Source: Hadesarchaea archaeon | Lineage (GTDB): Archaea > Hadarchaeota > Hadarchaeia > Hadarchaeales > Hadarchaeaceae | Length of the DNA: 9,017 nucleotides | Reading direction: 5' to 3' | NCBI GenBank assembly: GCA_030601665.1 | Contig: JAUWBP010000031.1 | Coordinates: forward strand, 1-9,017 | In this document: in pieces, positions 1 through 5,720 of the stretch | Layout of the letters: every line of letters starts with the position of its first letter | How positions within the stretch are numbered: the stretch's first letter is position 1 | The notes under the pieces: generated by a model | Told to the model about the DNA's origin: nothing | What the model saw: only the letters and a program-made list of their open reading frames with translations | Database searches by the model: none | Program-made: the position numbers and the translations under genes

Positions 1-1554
1 CTGCAACGGAGGATAAAAATGAAGGAGGAGACGCTGCAAGAGCTACGCGGCAAACGTCGGGGAATTTTGGAGGAAGCTGGGAGCTATGACCAAAAAATCG
101 AGCATCTGGAGAAACTCATAGAGGATAAGCAGATTACAGACGCATTCGCGGAAGCGGGAAAAATACGCGAACGCCTCAAACTTCTTAACGAAATGCTCAA
201 CTCGACAGCAGGGGAGCGCGCGGGAATAGAGGGTGAAATTGCCGACCTCAGTGCACGCATCAAAAAAATTACCTCCCGTGAGGAGCGAGATATCTCACCC
301 AAAAAAATAGCCTCGCTTTCTTCAAAGTTCGAAAATCTTTGCGTGAGGTTTAATACGCTGACTCAAACCCTCGATTTAAGCAAATCGCGCGCTGAAACCG
401 AAAAAGCGCTTCAGGAGCTCCGCGAGGTTCTTGATGACCTACGTTCCGTCCTGGGTGACTTTTCCAGATATTTCGGGCAAATCTCAGAGCTTCTCGAGGG
501 CGCAACATCGCTCGGGAAGTCAAACGAGTCTGAAACGGGGGCCCAACTTCGGCGCCGCCTAATAAGCTTGGAAGCTGTGCACTCCCAGCTGGACGATAGG
601 CTGAAACAACTACAGGAACAGACCCAAGAAGCCCAGACTGAGCTCGGGAGAGCCACCACGCTGGAAGAGGAGGAACGGTCTTCGATCGGGGCTTTTCGCG
701 GGGAAAGGGAAAAACTTCGAAGCAGGGCCGGAAGCTTCAAGGAGAAAGCAGGTCGTCTAGATAATACGATAGGGCAACTCGGCGATGAATTACAGGCATG
801 TAGGGTCGAGGAGGCCTCACTACGGCCCCAACTCGAAACCATCGAAGAGGAGCTAAAACAAGTCAAGATAGGGGTTGAAATCGTTCATGATGTCGACCGG
901 GCCAAGCTCGAACGAAGAGTTGAAACTCTAGAAGCAGAACTCGAGGCGCTCGGTCCCGTGAACTTCCGGGCTATCCAAGATTTCAGAGATGCTGAACGCC
1001 GTTATAACTCCGAAAAATTAAAGCACGACAAGCTGGTCGCGGAGAAGCAGGCCCTCCTTGATTTCATGGGGGAGATAGATGAGAAGAAAAAAGAAGTGTT
1101 CATGCAAACTTTCAACGAGCTCTCACAATACTTCAGCAAGATTTTCAGCGAACTATCGCCGGGAGGCGTGGCGAGGCTGGCCCTAGAAAACGAAGAGAAA
1201 CCATTCGAGGGCGGGCTCGAGATCGAGGCCAAACCAGCTGGCAAGGAGATCACTCGGGTGGGGATCCTCTCGGGCGGGGAAAAAGCACTAACCGCGCTCG
1301 CTTTTATCTTCGCCCTCCAGCGCTTTCGACCCACCACCCTCTACGTGCTTGATGAAATCGACGCCCACCTCGACCCCCAAAACCTTCATCGTGTCGCGGA
1401 GATGATTCGCCGATCCACGCGTGAGTCGCAAGTCATCCTCGTCACGCTACACGATTCAATGATGTCCGCGGCCGACCGTTTGTTCGGCGTCACAATGGAT
1501 AAGAGCGGGGTGTCCCGCCTGTTTTCAGTGGAGCTATCGGGGCTTGCAGCGTGA
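1..1554 (+). CDS. smc: Chromosome segregation protein SMC, C-terminal half (5' end outside window)
   Basis: SMC is a dimeric ATPase that organises and helps segregate the chromosome with ScpA and ScpB. Numbering from the Met at 19-21 (511 residues), the first ~380 residues are heptad-like, Glu/Lys/Leu-rich coiled coil, which is the returning arm after the hinge. The ABC-type head half follows: signature motif LSGGEKALTAL from about residue 417, Walker B LYVLDEIDAHLD from about residue 441 and a switch His at residue 478 (VTLHDS). Walker A belongs to the N-terminal half and is absent here. Full SMC is about 1,150-1,200 aa, so roughly the N-terminal half is missing. The frame stays open to base 1 without a stop, so I treat this as a window truncation rather than a short gene. 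An alternative is a true start at ATG 19, which has a good GGAGG at 8-12. The stop codon overlaps the scpA ribosome binding site. The family call is very secure. Confidence 0.95.
   Translation: MQRRIKMKEETLQELRGKRRGILEEAGSYDQKIEHLEKLIEDKQITDAFAEAGKIRERLKLLNEMLNSTAGERAGIEGEIADLSARIKKITSREERDISPKKIASLSSKFENLCVRFNTLTQTLDLSKSRAETEKALQELREVLDDLRSVLGDFSRYFGQISELLEGATSLGKSNESETGAQLRRRLISLEAVHSQLDDRLKQLQEQTQEAQTELGRATTLEEEERSSIGAFRGEREKLRSRAGSFKEKAGRLDNTIGQLGDELQACRVEEASLRPQLETIEEELKQVKIGVEIVHDVDRAKLERRVETLEAELEALGPVNFRAIQDFRDAERRYNSEKLKHDKLVAEKQALLDFMGEIDEKKKEVFMQTFNELSQYFSKIFSELSPGGVARLALENEEKPFEGGLEIEAKPAGKEITRVGILSGGEKALTALAFIFALQRFRPTTLYVLDEIDAHLDPQNLHRVAEMIRRSTRESQVILVTLHDSMMSAADRLFGVTMDKSGVSRLFSVELSGLAA
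8..12 (+). promoter_or_regulatory. Shine-Dalgarno-like GGAGG ahead of an in-frame smc Met
   Basis: GGAGG lies 6 nt before the in-frame ATG at 19-21, the spacing expected of a real ribosome binding site. It also simply encodes Arg-Arg in the open smc frame, so coincidence within the coding sequence is the default reading. If it is used, it would make a separate C-terminal SMC half. Confidence 0.25.
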
Positions 1555-1558
1555 GGTG
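1553..1558 (+). promoter_or_regulatory. Ribosome binding site of scpA, overlapping the smc stop
   Basis: GAGGTG matches the complement of the archaeal 16S 3' end and lies 5 nt before the scpA ATG. Its first bases are part of the smc TGA stop codon, which suggests termination-reinitiation coupling. Confidence 0.7.
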
Positions 1559-1563
1559 AAAAG

Positions 1564-2217
1564 ATGGTGACAATCGCCAATCAACCCTTCCAGATCTTGC
1601 TCGGACTGGTGCAGGAGCACAAGCTCGACCCGTGGGATGTCGACATTGAGAAGCTCGCTGGTGTTTACTTGCAGCGCGTGCGGAAGATGCAGGAGTTCGA
1701 CCTTCGCGTCTCGGGACGGACGCTGCTCTCGGCTTCGGTGATCCTGCGGATGAAATCCGATTTCGTGCTCAACGGGCGGGGAGGGTCAGCCGAAGAGGAG
1801 GAGCTCGAGGAAGTGTTCGACCTCGACTTGCCGGAGCTCGGGCAAGTGACCATCGTGCAGCGCTCGCCACGCAAGATCTCACTCCTCGATCTCTTGGGCT
1901 CGCTGCAGGAGGCACTCAAAGATATCCCAGTGCGGAAACCCCTCAAAAGGAGGAAGCTGGAAAAAATCATGCAGACGCTCAACGAGTACCACATAAACAT
2001 CGAGCGGTACCTCGAGGAGTTATATCAGCGGATAAAAAGTCTCGTCGCCTCAGGGCAGGAGGTCCCGCTCTCGGCGCTCGTCCTCGAACGGACTCGGCTC
2101 GCGGTGGCCAGGACCCTTCTCCTCCTACTGTTCCTCAGCATTCAGGGCAAGGTGGTGCTGCAACAGCCTGAACCATTCGGTGAAATATTCGCCTCCGTGC
2201 CGGCAGGGGAGGAGTAG
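1564..2217 (+). CDS. scpA: Segregation and condensation protein A (kleisin)
   Basis: ScpA is the kleisin subunit that bridges SMC heads and carries ScpB. The 217-aa product begins with the family's N-terminal helix pattern PFQILLGLVQEHKLDPWDV (residues 8-26), which contacts the SMC neck. A middle acidic stretch follows (around residues 74-90, EEEELEEVFDLDL-like). The C-terminal winged-helix segment ends in VARTLLLLLFLSIQGKVVL and PFGEIF, the part that binds the SMC cap. Length is near the family norm of about 220-260 aa. The start is fixed by GAGGTG at 1553-1558, 5 nt from the ATG. That site overlaps the smc stop codon, so translation is probably coupled. The downstream scpB begins 1 nt after this stop. 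The position between smc and scpB supports the assignment independently of sequence similarity. Confidence 0.93.
   Translation: MVTIANQPFQILLGLVQEHKLDPWDVDIEKLAGVYLQRVRKMQEFDLRVSGRTLLSASVILRMKSDFVLNGRGGSAEEEELEEVFDLDLPELGQVTIVQRSPRKISLLDLLGSLQEALKDIPVRKPLKRRKLEKIMQTLNEYHINIERYLEELYQRIKSLVASGQEVPLSALVLERTRLAVARTLLLLLFLSIQGKVVLQQPEPFGEIFASVPAGEE
2206..2214 (+). promoter_or_regulatory. Ribosome binding site deciding the scpB start
   Basis: GGGGAGGAG in the last codons of scpA sits with its GGAGG core 6 nt before the ATG at 2219. It favours that ATG over an in-frame ATG at 2180, which has no such site and would add 13 residues unlike ScpB. Confidence 0.7.
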
Positions 2218-2218
2218 C

Positions 2219-2728
2219 ATGGGAGCTAAGGAGGATTTATCGATTATCGAAGCCGCCCTCTACGTGGCAGACCGCCCGTTGACCCTAGGCGAGCTACGCG
2301 AGATTCTGGGAACATCGTCCGAGACCTATGCACGCAAGCTCGTGGAGGAGATCATCGCTGAGTACGGAAAGCGTGGGGGTCCGCTCGTGCTCGCTGAGAC
2401 CTCGAAGGGAACCTTTTCGCTCCGCCTCCGCGAGGAGTATCTGCCTAAGCTAGAGGGGGTGGTGCCCAAAGCTAGGCTCTCGCGGGGGGCACTGAAGACC
2501 CTCGCCATGATCGCCTACAAGCAACCAGTCTATCAAGCGAGGCTCGCTGACCTCCGGGGGAACCGAGTTTACGATCACGTCAAGCAGCTGGGGGCGCTCG
2601 GCTTTGTCGAATCCAAGCCCTTTGAGCGTACGAGGGTGCTCCGGACCTCACGGAGGTTCGCTGGCTACTTCGGCTTCGATGACGATATGGACAAGATCCG
2701 TGAGCGAATTGAGGAACTCATGCGATGA
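2219..2728 (+). CDS. scpB: Segregation and condensation protein B
   Basis: ScpB is a dimeric double winged-helix protein that binds the central part of ScpA in the SMC-ScpAB complex. From ATG 2219 the product is 169 aa, typical to slightly short for the family. The N-terminal winged helix begins LSIIEAALYVADRPLTLGEL, as in other ScpBs. The most diagnostic stretch is the second winged helix: TLAMIAYKQPVYQARLADLRG around residues 95-116, then a wing ending in RTSRRFAGYFG. I chose 2219 rather than the in-frame ATG at 2180 because of the strong ribosome binding site at 2206-2214 and because family alignments start at LSIIEAAL. It lies 1 nt after the scpA stop, so it is surely co-translated. A T-run and a new TATA-like element follow immediately, making scpB the likely last gene of the smc operon. 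Confidence 0.95.
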   Translation: MGAKEDLSIIEAALYVADRPLTLGELREILGTSSETYARKLVEEIIAEYGKRGGPLVLAETSKGTFSLRLREEYLPKLEGVVPKARLSRGALKTLAMIAYKQPVYQARLADLRGNRVYDHVKQLGALGFVESKPFERTRVLRTSRRFAGYFGFDDDMDKIRERIEELMR

Positions 2729-2732
2729 GGAC

Positions 2733-2741
2733 TTTTTTATA
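2733..2741 (+). promoter_or_regulatory. TATA-like element of rps8e (T-run may also end the smc-scpAB transcript)
   Basis: TTTTTTATA lies 34-42 nt before the rps8e ATG and just 4 nt after the scpB stop. An archaeal TATA box here would place the transcript start at about 2760-2765, giving a very short leader. The six-T run could also act as a U-rich terminator for the upstream operon. No experimental support is visible. Confidence 0.5.
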
Positions 2742-2774
2742 CCTGTGCACAGAAAAGTTTCAAGTGGTGCTTAA

Positions 2775-3215
2775 ATGGCCAAGTGGCATGGTAGGTCGCT
2801 GAAGAAGCCGAGCGGGGGACGAAAATGGGCCAGTCGGAAGAAGCGTAGGCGGGAGATGGGGAGTGAGCTCGTCGAAACCAAGCTCGGCCCGACAAAACGA
2901 ATCGAGCGGCGTGCCCTCGGTGGCTGCATAAAAACCAGTTCGCTCGGTGCCGATGTCGCCAACGTCGTGGACCCAAAAACATGCAAAGCAAAAAAATCGA
3001 AGATACTCACGGTCGTCGAGAATCCCGCTGACCCACACTTCGTCCGCAGAAATGTCCTGACGAAGGGGGCGATAATCGAAACCGAACTCGGCCGCGCGCG
3101 CGTGACCAACCGACCTGGACAGAGCGGCAGCATCGATGCCGTGCTGCTCGAGGCCAAACCCGTTGAAGCCGAGAAACCCGCTGAGAAGCCAGCAGTGCCC
3201 AAAGAAAAGTCATAA
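2775..3215 (+). CDS. rps8e: 30S ribosomal protein S8e (eS8)
   Basis: eS8 is a small-subunit ribosomal protein of archaea and eukaryotes that binds 16S rRNA. The 146-aa product shows the N-terminal signature WHGRSLKKPSGGRK (residues 4-17), a Lys/Arg-rich loop, then DVANVVDPKTCKAKKSKIL and VVENPADPHFVRRNVLTKGA, and closes with ARVTNRPGQSGSIDAVLLE, all standard family blocks. Archaeal eS8 proteins usually end near that last block, at about 125-130 aa. Here about 19 further residues (128-146) rich in Lys, Pro, Glu and Ala extend the C terminus. The start ATG is preceded by a weak GGTG at 2765-2768, and a TATA-like element is at 2733-2741. It is transcribed in the same direction as smc-scpAB but probably from its own promoter. 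Confidence 0.97.
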   Translation: MAKWHGRSLKKPSGGRKWASRKKRRREMGSELVETKLGPTKRIERRALGGCIKTSSLGADVANVVDPKTCKAKKSKILTVVENPADPHFVRRNVLTKGAIIETELGRARVTNRPGQSGSIDAVLLEAKPVEAEKPAEKPAVPKEKS

Positions 3216-3238
3216 CATTTGTTGTTTCCCTTTACCTA
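3216..3238 (+). terminator. Possible pyrimidine-rich terminator after rps8e
   Basis: The stretch directly after the rps8e stop is rich in T with TTGTTGTTT and CCCTTT runs and forms no clear hairpin. Archaeal termination can rely on such U-rich tracts, but this one is interrupted by C and A, so the call is tentative. Confidence 0.3.
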
Positions 3239-3254
3239 CTAATTAAGCCCCAAG

Positions 3255-3264
3255 TTTTTTAAAA
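3255..3264 (+). promoter_or_regulatory. TATA-like element of the 266-aa gene
   Basis: TTTTTTAAAA is centred about 32 nt before the ATG at 3292. A start about 25 nt downstream would fall near 3285, leaving almost no leader. This fits the lack of any Shine-Dalgarno site before the ATG (GCGATTAGC). The inference is a near-leaderless transcript. Confidence 0.45.
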
Positions 3265-3291
3265 CAGCCAACCGAACTTCGTGCGATTAGC

Positions 3292-4092
3292 ATGCCCCAA
3301 ATCCAAGTAACGTTAACCCCCGCCGAGTCGAAGCGGCTAATCGCGAAAGCTGTGGCCACCATCCCAGAGGTTAGACAGGCGCTTCGAAGAGGAACGATTG
3401 TCATTGGGCTGGGCACAACCAACGCCCGCGTCGCCGAGGAGTTGCTCGGGAGGAAAATTGAGCGTGAAAAATTCGTGGCGGGAGTAGTTCTGCCGAAGGG
3501 AACCTGTGTCATCCCCCGCGAGCAACGCAGGGGCGAGATCATCGTCCACAGGGGCAAGCCCATCGAAACCAAGCTCGACGATGTACTCCCCCAGCTCACG
3601 GCCGACGATGTCTTTATCAAGGGAGCCAACGCGCTCGATGCCAGCGGTACGGCGGGAGTTCTCTTGGCATCGCGCCAAGGAGGCACAGTGGGCAGGGCGC
3701 TGGGGTTGGTGGTAGCGAGGGGCGTGAACCTCGTCATCCCCGTTGGGCTCGAGAAGTTCATCCCCGGCTCGATCCAAGGGGTCTCCAAAACTGCTGGAAT
3801 CTTTCGTGCTAGCTACGCCACCGGCTGCCCCCTAGGCATCATGCCCATTGTGGGAAAAATCATCACCGAGCTCGAGGCCTTCGAGATCCTGACGGGCGGG
3901 GAGGCCATCCCCATGGGCAAGGGAGGCATCTCGGGTGCCGAGGGGAGCATTACCTTGCTCGTTCGAGGGACACCTAAACAGCTCGGGAAGGCCCGAAGTC
4001 TGATAAATGGTATAAAGGGCGAACCAAGTACGAAAGTGGAAACCGAATGCAAAACCTGCAATCAACAAGATTGTTGGCTCAGAAAGGGCTAG
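3292..4092 (+). CDS. Conserved-looking archaeal protein, LUD/ISOCOT-like fold suspected, C-terminal Cys cluster
   Basis: I do not recognise a named function for this 266-aa soluble protein. What can be seen: a predicted strand-loop-helix GTIVIGLGTTNARVAEELLG at residues 34-53, resembling the Gly-rich loop of NagB/RpiA/CoA-transferase (ISOCOT) proteins; DVFIKGANALD at 106-116; SGTAGV, a GG-containing loop at 130-134 and VIPVGLEKFIPGS at 148-160. That last block recalls the 'GIEKivP' block of LUD-domain (LutB/LutC) proteins. A glycine-rich GGISGAEGS block precedes a C-terminal alpha/beta segment. The protein ends with Cys253-x2-Cys256-x4-Cys261-Trp, a possible metal or Fe-S site. There is no signal peptide or membrane helix. 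It converges on the DUF211 gene with an 11-nt gap. The coding call is firm from its length and the strongly protein-like blocks. The fold is inference, and the substrate is unknown. Confidence 0.88.
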   Translation: MPQIQVTLTPAESKRLIAKAVATIPEVRQALRRGTIVIGLGTTNARVAEELLGRKIEREKFVAGVVLPKGTCVIPREQRRGEIIVHRGKPIETKLDDVLPQLTADDVFIKGANALDASGTAGVLLASRQGGTVGRALGLVVARGVNLVIPVGLEKFIPGSIQGVSKTAGIFRASYATGCPLGIMPIVGKIITELEAFEILTGGEAIPMGKGGISGAEGSITLLVRGTPKQLGKARSLINGIKGEPSTKVETECKTCNQQDCWLRKG

Positions 4093-4103
4093 CCCCTTCC
4101 CTC

Positions 4104-4421
4104 CTAAGTGCGAGGTTTGGATCGGCGTTCGGTGGTCGGCCCCGCTAGGCTGCCCGTTATCACCTCGTCGACGCTGTGGACGACGCCGCCCCACTCCTCA
4201 ATCGCAGAGCGTATTATGCTATAATTTAGCTTACCTTCAACGGTGACCTTGAGGGACTCGGTGTCCTTGTCGATCTCGATGAGCGTCACGTTCACCCCGC
4301 CGACGCCCGGTATCGAGCTGAGTTTCGTCGCGAACTCCGGCAGTGTGGGGCTGTGCGGCTTAAGCACATCGAGTACAAGCCTGCGAAGCTTTCGGGCACG
4401 GGACCTTCTAATTCTAACCAT
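4104..4421 (-). CDS. DUF211 family protein
   Basis: This 105-aa protein matches the archaeal DUF211 family (PF02680), small ferredoxin-like alpha/beta proteins of unknown function. The family blocks are RRLVLDVLKPHSPTLPEFA (residues 13-31), GVGGVNVTLIEIDKDTES (about 39-56), a KVTVEG strand and the near-terminal GGVVHSVDEVITG. Family members commonly begin a few residues before RRLVLDVLKPH, so the basic N-terminal stretch MVRIRRSRARK is slightly long. A Ser/Arg/Lys-rich tail of about 15 residues follows the core. The start is supported by GAGGTGAGG at 4427-4435 (minus strand), 5 nt from the ATG. It is the only minus-strand gene in the first 6.8 kb, convergent with the 266-aa gene and divergent from gar1. 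Its biological role cannot be inferred from this context. Confidence 0.92.
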   Translation of the reverse strand: MVRIRRSRARKLRRLVLDVLKPHSPTLPEFATKLSSIPGVGGVNVTLIEIDKDTESLKVTVEGKLNYSIIRSAIEEWGGVVHSVDEVITGSLAGPTTERRSKPRT

Positions 4422-4426
4422 TCAAT

Positions 4427-4435
4427 CCTCACCTC
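4427..4435 (-). promoter_or_regulatory. Ribosome binding site of the DUF211 gene
   Basis: Read on the minus strand this is GAGGTGAGG, ending 5 nt before the ATG at 4419-4421. It confirms the longer start that includes the basic N-terminal residues. Confidence 0.65.
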
Positions 4436-4468
4436 ATAATGAACCTCTGATTGCTTAAGAATTTTCAT

Positions 4469-4485
4469 GCTTGCCGAGAGGCAGC
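4469..4485. repeat. Small hairpin with a GAGA (plus) or TCTC (minus) loop
   Basis: GC, a bulged T, then TGCC pairs with GGCA-GC around a four-base loop GAGA (GNRA type if transcribed on the plus strand). That gives six base pairs with one bulge; T4468 and A4486 could add one more. If the DUF211 promoter at 4495-4505 is real, the minus-strand version would lie at the 5' end of its leader. It is too short to call a functional RNA. Confidence 0.3.
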
Positions 4486-4494
4486 AAACCGTGT

Positions 4495-4505
4495 CTTTTA
4501 AATAA
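4495..4505 (-). promoter_or_regulatory. TATA-like element of the DUF211 gene
   Basis: On the minus strand this reads TTATTTAAAAG. Transcription would begin around 4475, giving a leader of about 50 nt that contains the ribosome binding site at 4427-4435. Candidate by position and composition only. Confidence 0.35.
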
Positions 4506-4515
4506 TGCGAAAAGC

Positions 4516-4533
4516 TTATATATTGATATATAG
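4516..4533 (+). promoter_or_regulatory. Promoter of gar1-tfb: tandem TATA-like elements with purine-rich BRE
   Basis: TTATATAT (4516-4523) and ATATATAG (4526-4533) lie 29-46 nt before the gar1 ATG. The purine-rich stretch CGAAAAG immediately upstream (4508-4514) fits an archaeal TFB-recognition element. Predicted starts fall around 4543-4555. The leader would include GGGGGAT at 4552-4558, a plausible ribosome binding site 3 nt before the ATG. The block TATATA-TTGA-TATATA is close to palindromic, so it could also be read on the minus strand. Confidence 0.55.
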
Positions 4534-4561
4534 AGCTATTTTTAAATTTTTGGGGGATTAA

Positions 4562-4819
4562 ATGCGTAAGTTAGGTACGGTCATTCACCTCGCCAATCGC
4601 AGGCTCGTGCTGCGCACCGAGCATGTGCCAAATCTCGGTGGAGCGGTATACGATGGCGCAGGCGAGCGAATAGGGAGCGTGCTTGACCTGTTCGGGCCCG
4701 TCGCGGCGCCCTACGCCGTGATAAAACCCGACCGAGGGCTCACTCAAGCCGGCCTCGGAAAGCTCATCGGTGGGCCCCTATATATGGGGGAGAAATATGG
4801 AAAGACCCGAAAAGCATAA
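4562..4819 (+). CDS. gar1: H/ACA RNP protein Gar1
   Basis: Gar1 is the small beta-barrel subunit of H/ACA ribonucleoproteins. It binds Cbf5 and aids substrate turnover in RNA-guided pseudouridylation of rRNA. The 85-aa product is the size of archaeal Gar1, without the Gly/Arg-rich arms of eukaryotic versions. It opens with KLGTVIHLANRRLVLRT. It contains the family core VYDGAGERIGSVLDLFGPVAAPYAVIKP (split here as VYD at 29-31 and IGSVLDLFGPVAAPY at 37-51) and ends with GPLYMGEKYGKTRKA. The start has GGGGGAT at 4552-4558. Its last 23 nt overlap the start of tfb in another frame, so the two are co-transcribed and probably translationally coupled. A gar1-tfb pairing is found in other archaea and strengthens both calls. 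Confidence 0.92.
   Translation: MRKLGTVIHLANRRLVLRTEHVPNLGGAVYDGAGERIGSVLDLFGPVAAPYAVIKPDRGLTQAGLGKLIGGPLYMGEKYGKTRKA
4786..4792 (+). promoter_or_regulatory. Ribosome binding site deciding the tfb start, inside gar1
   Basis: GGGGGAG lies 4 nt before the ATG at 4797. It favours this start over an in-frame GTG at 4770, which would prepend nine residues not seen in TFB proteins. The site is within the 3' coding end of gar1. Confidence 0.6.
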
Positions 4820-5717
4820 AAAGTGCTCGGAGTGCGGAAGCGGAAAGCTCGTGCGTAACTACGAGCGCGCCGAGCTAGTATGCTCTGGGTGCGGCTTCAT
4901 CATCCACGACAAGATTATGGACATGGGACCAGAGTGGAGGGCCTTCGACCAAGAGCAGCGGGAGCGCCGAGGGCGGGTTGGAGCACCTATGACCTTCACG
5001 ATTCACGATAAAGGATTGTCAACGATGATCGACTGGCGAGACCGTGACTCGCACGGGAAGGACCTGACGCCCAAACGTCGCGCTCAGATTTACCGCCTGC
5101 GAAAGTGGCAGCGCCGAATCCGGGTCTCCGACGCGACCGAGCGCAACCTAGCCTTCGCGCTCTCGGAAATCGACCGGATGTCCTCACACCTGGGTCTGCC
5201 CCGAAACGTGCGTGAGGCTGCGGCGGTCATCTACCGACGGGCTGTTGAAGAGCGATTGATTCGAGGGCGTTCGATCGAGGGCGTTGCCGCAGCGGCCCTC
5301 TACGCTGCCTGCCGGGAGTGCAAGGTTCCACGGACGCTCGACGAGATCGCAGATGTCTCGCGGGTGACCAAGAAGGAAATCGGGCGGAGCTACAGGTTCA
5401 TCGCTCGTGAGCTGCTCATCCACCTGCGCCCGACGAGCCCGACGGACTACATCCCGCGTTTCGGGTCTGAGCTGGGGCTTAGCGGCGAGGTCCAGTCGAA
5501 AGCTATCGAGCTGCTCAAGGAGGCGACGAAGAAGGGGCTGACCTCTGGACGGGGGCCGACGGGTGTGGCGGCTGCAGCAATCTACATCGCGAGCGTACTG
5601 TACGGCGAGCGGCGGACGCAACGGGATGTGGCAGATGTAGCGCGGGTTACAGAGGTCACCGTGAGAAACAGGTATAAGGAACTTTGCGAGAAGCTAGGGC
5701 TAAATGTTGAACTTTAG
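4797..5717 (+). CDS. tfb: Transcription initiation factor TFB (TFIIB homologue)
   Basis: TFB binds the TBP-TATA complex and the BRE element, recruits archaeal RNA polymerase and helps open the promoter. From ATG 4797 the product is 306 aa, the normal size. An N-terminal zinc ribbon has Cys10-x2-Cys13 and Cys29-x2-Cys32. The B-reader/linker contains GPEWRAFD and, further on, STMIDWRDRDSHGK. Two cyclin-like repeats follow. The first ends SIEGVAAAALYAACRECKVP with helix-turn-helix ADVSRVTKKEIGRSYRFI. The second ends GPTGVAAAAIYIASVLYG with ADVARVTEVTVRNRYKEL. All expected elements are present with no truncation. It overlaps gar1 by 23 nt. A T-rich terminator region follows. The window does not show whether this is the only TFB of the genome. 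Confidence 0.97.
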   Translation: MERPEKHKKCSECGSGKLVRNYERAELVCSGCGFIIHDKIMDMGPEWRAFDQEQRERRGRVGAPMTFTIHDKGLSTMIDWRDRDSHGKDLTPKRRAQIYRLRKWQRRIRVSDATERNLAFALSEIDRMSSHLGLPRNVREAAAVIYRRAVEERLIRGRSIEGVAAAALYAACRECKVPRTLDEIADVSRVTKKEIGRSYRFIARELLIHLRPTSPTDYIPRFGSELGLSGEVQSKAIELLKEATKKGLTSGRGPTGVAAAAIYIASVLYGERRTQRDVADVARVTEVTVRNRYKELCEKLGLNVEL

Positions 5718-5720
5718 AGC

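Noticed and set aside
411..866. Ser/Arg-rich 151-aa frame antisense to smc
   Set aside because: Low-complexity shadow of the coiled-coil codons with no recognisable domain, start site or promoter.
2180..2218. Upstream in-frame ATG giving scpB 13 extra residues
   Set aside because: The extra residues are the out-of-frame reading of the scpA end, and a strong ribosome binding site at 2206-2214 points to the ATG at 2219.
2760..3202. Minus-strand frames across rps8e
   Set aside because: They overlap a secure ribosomal protein gene completely and show no domain signature.
3337..3777. 146-aa minus-strand frame inside the 266-aa gene
   Set aside because: Composition is that of an antisense shadow; the plus-strand frame is longer and has clear protein-like motifs and a plausible promoter.
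4436..4561. tRNA or H/ACA guide RNA gene in the 125-nt gap before gar1
   Set aside because: No cloverleaf, B-box-like element or ACA-tailed hairpin of sufficient length; only promoter elements and a short stem were found.
4779..4785. TATA-like CTATATAT inside the gar1 3' end as a separate tfb promoter
   Set aside because: A transcript start about 25 nt downstream would fall after the tfb ATG. The sequence is also coding for Gar1.
4770..4796. GTG start for tfb nine codons upstream
   Set aside because: The added residues do not resemble TFB N termini, and GGGGGAG at 4786-4792 is correctly spaced for ATG 4797.
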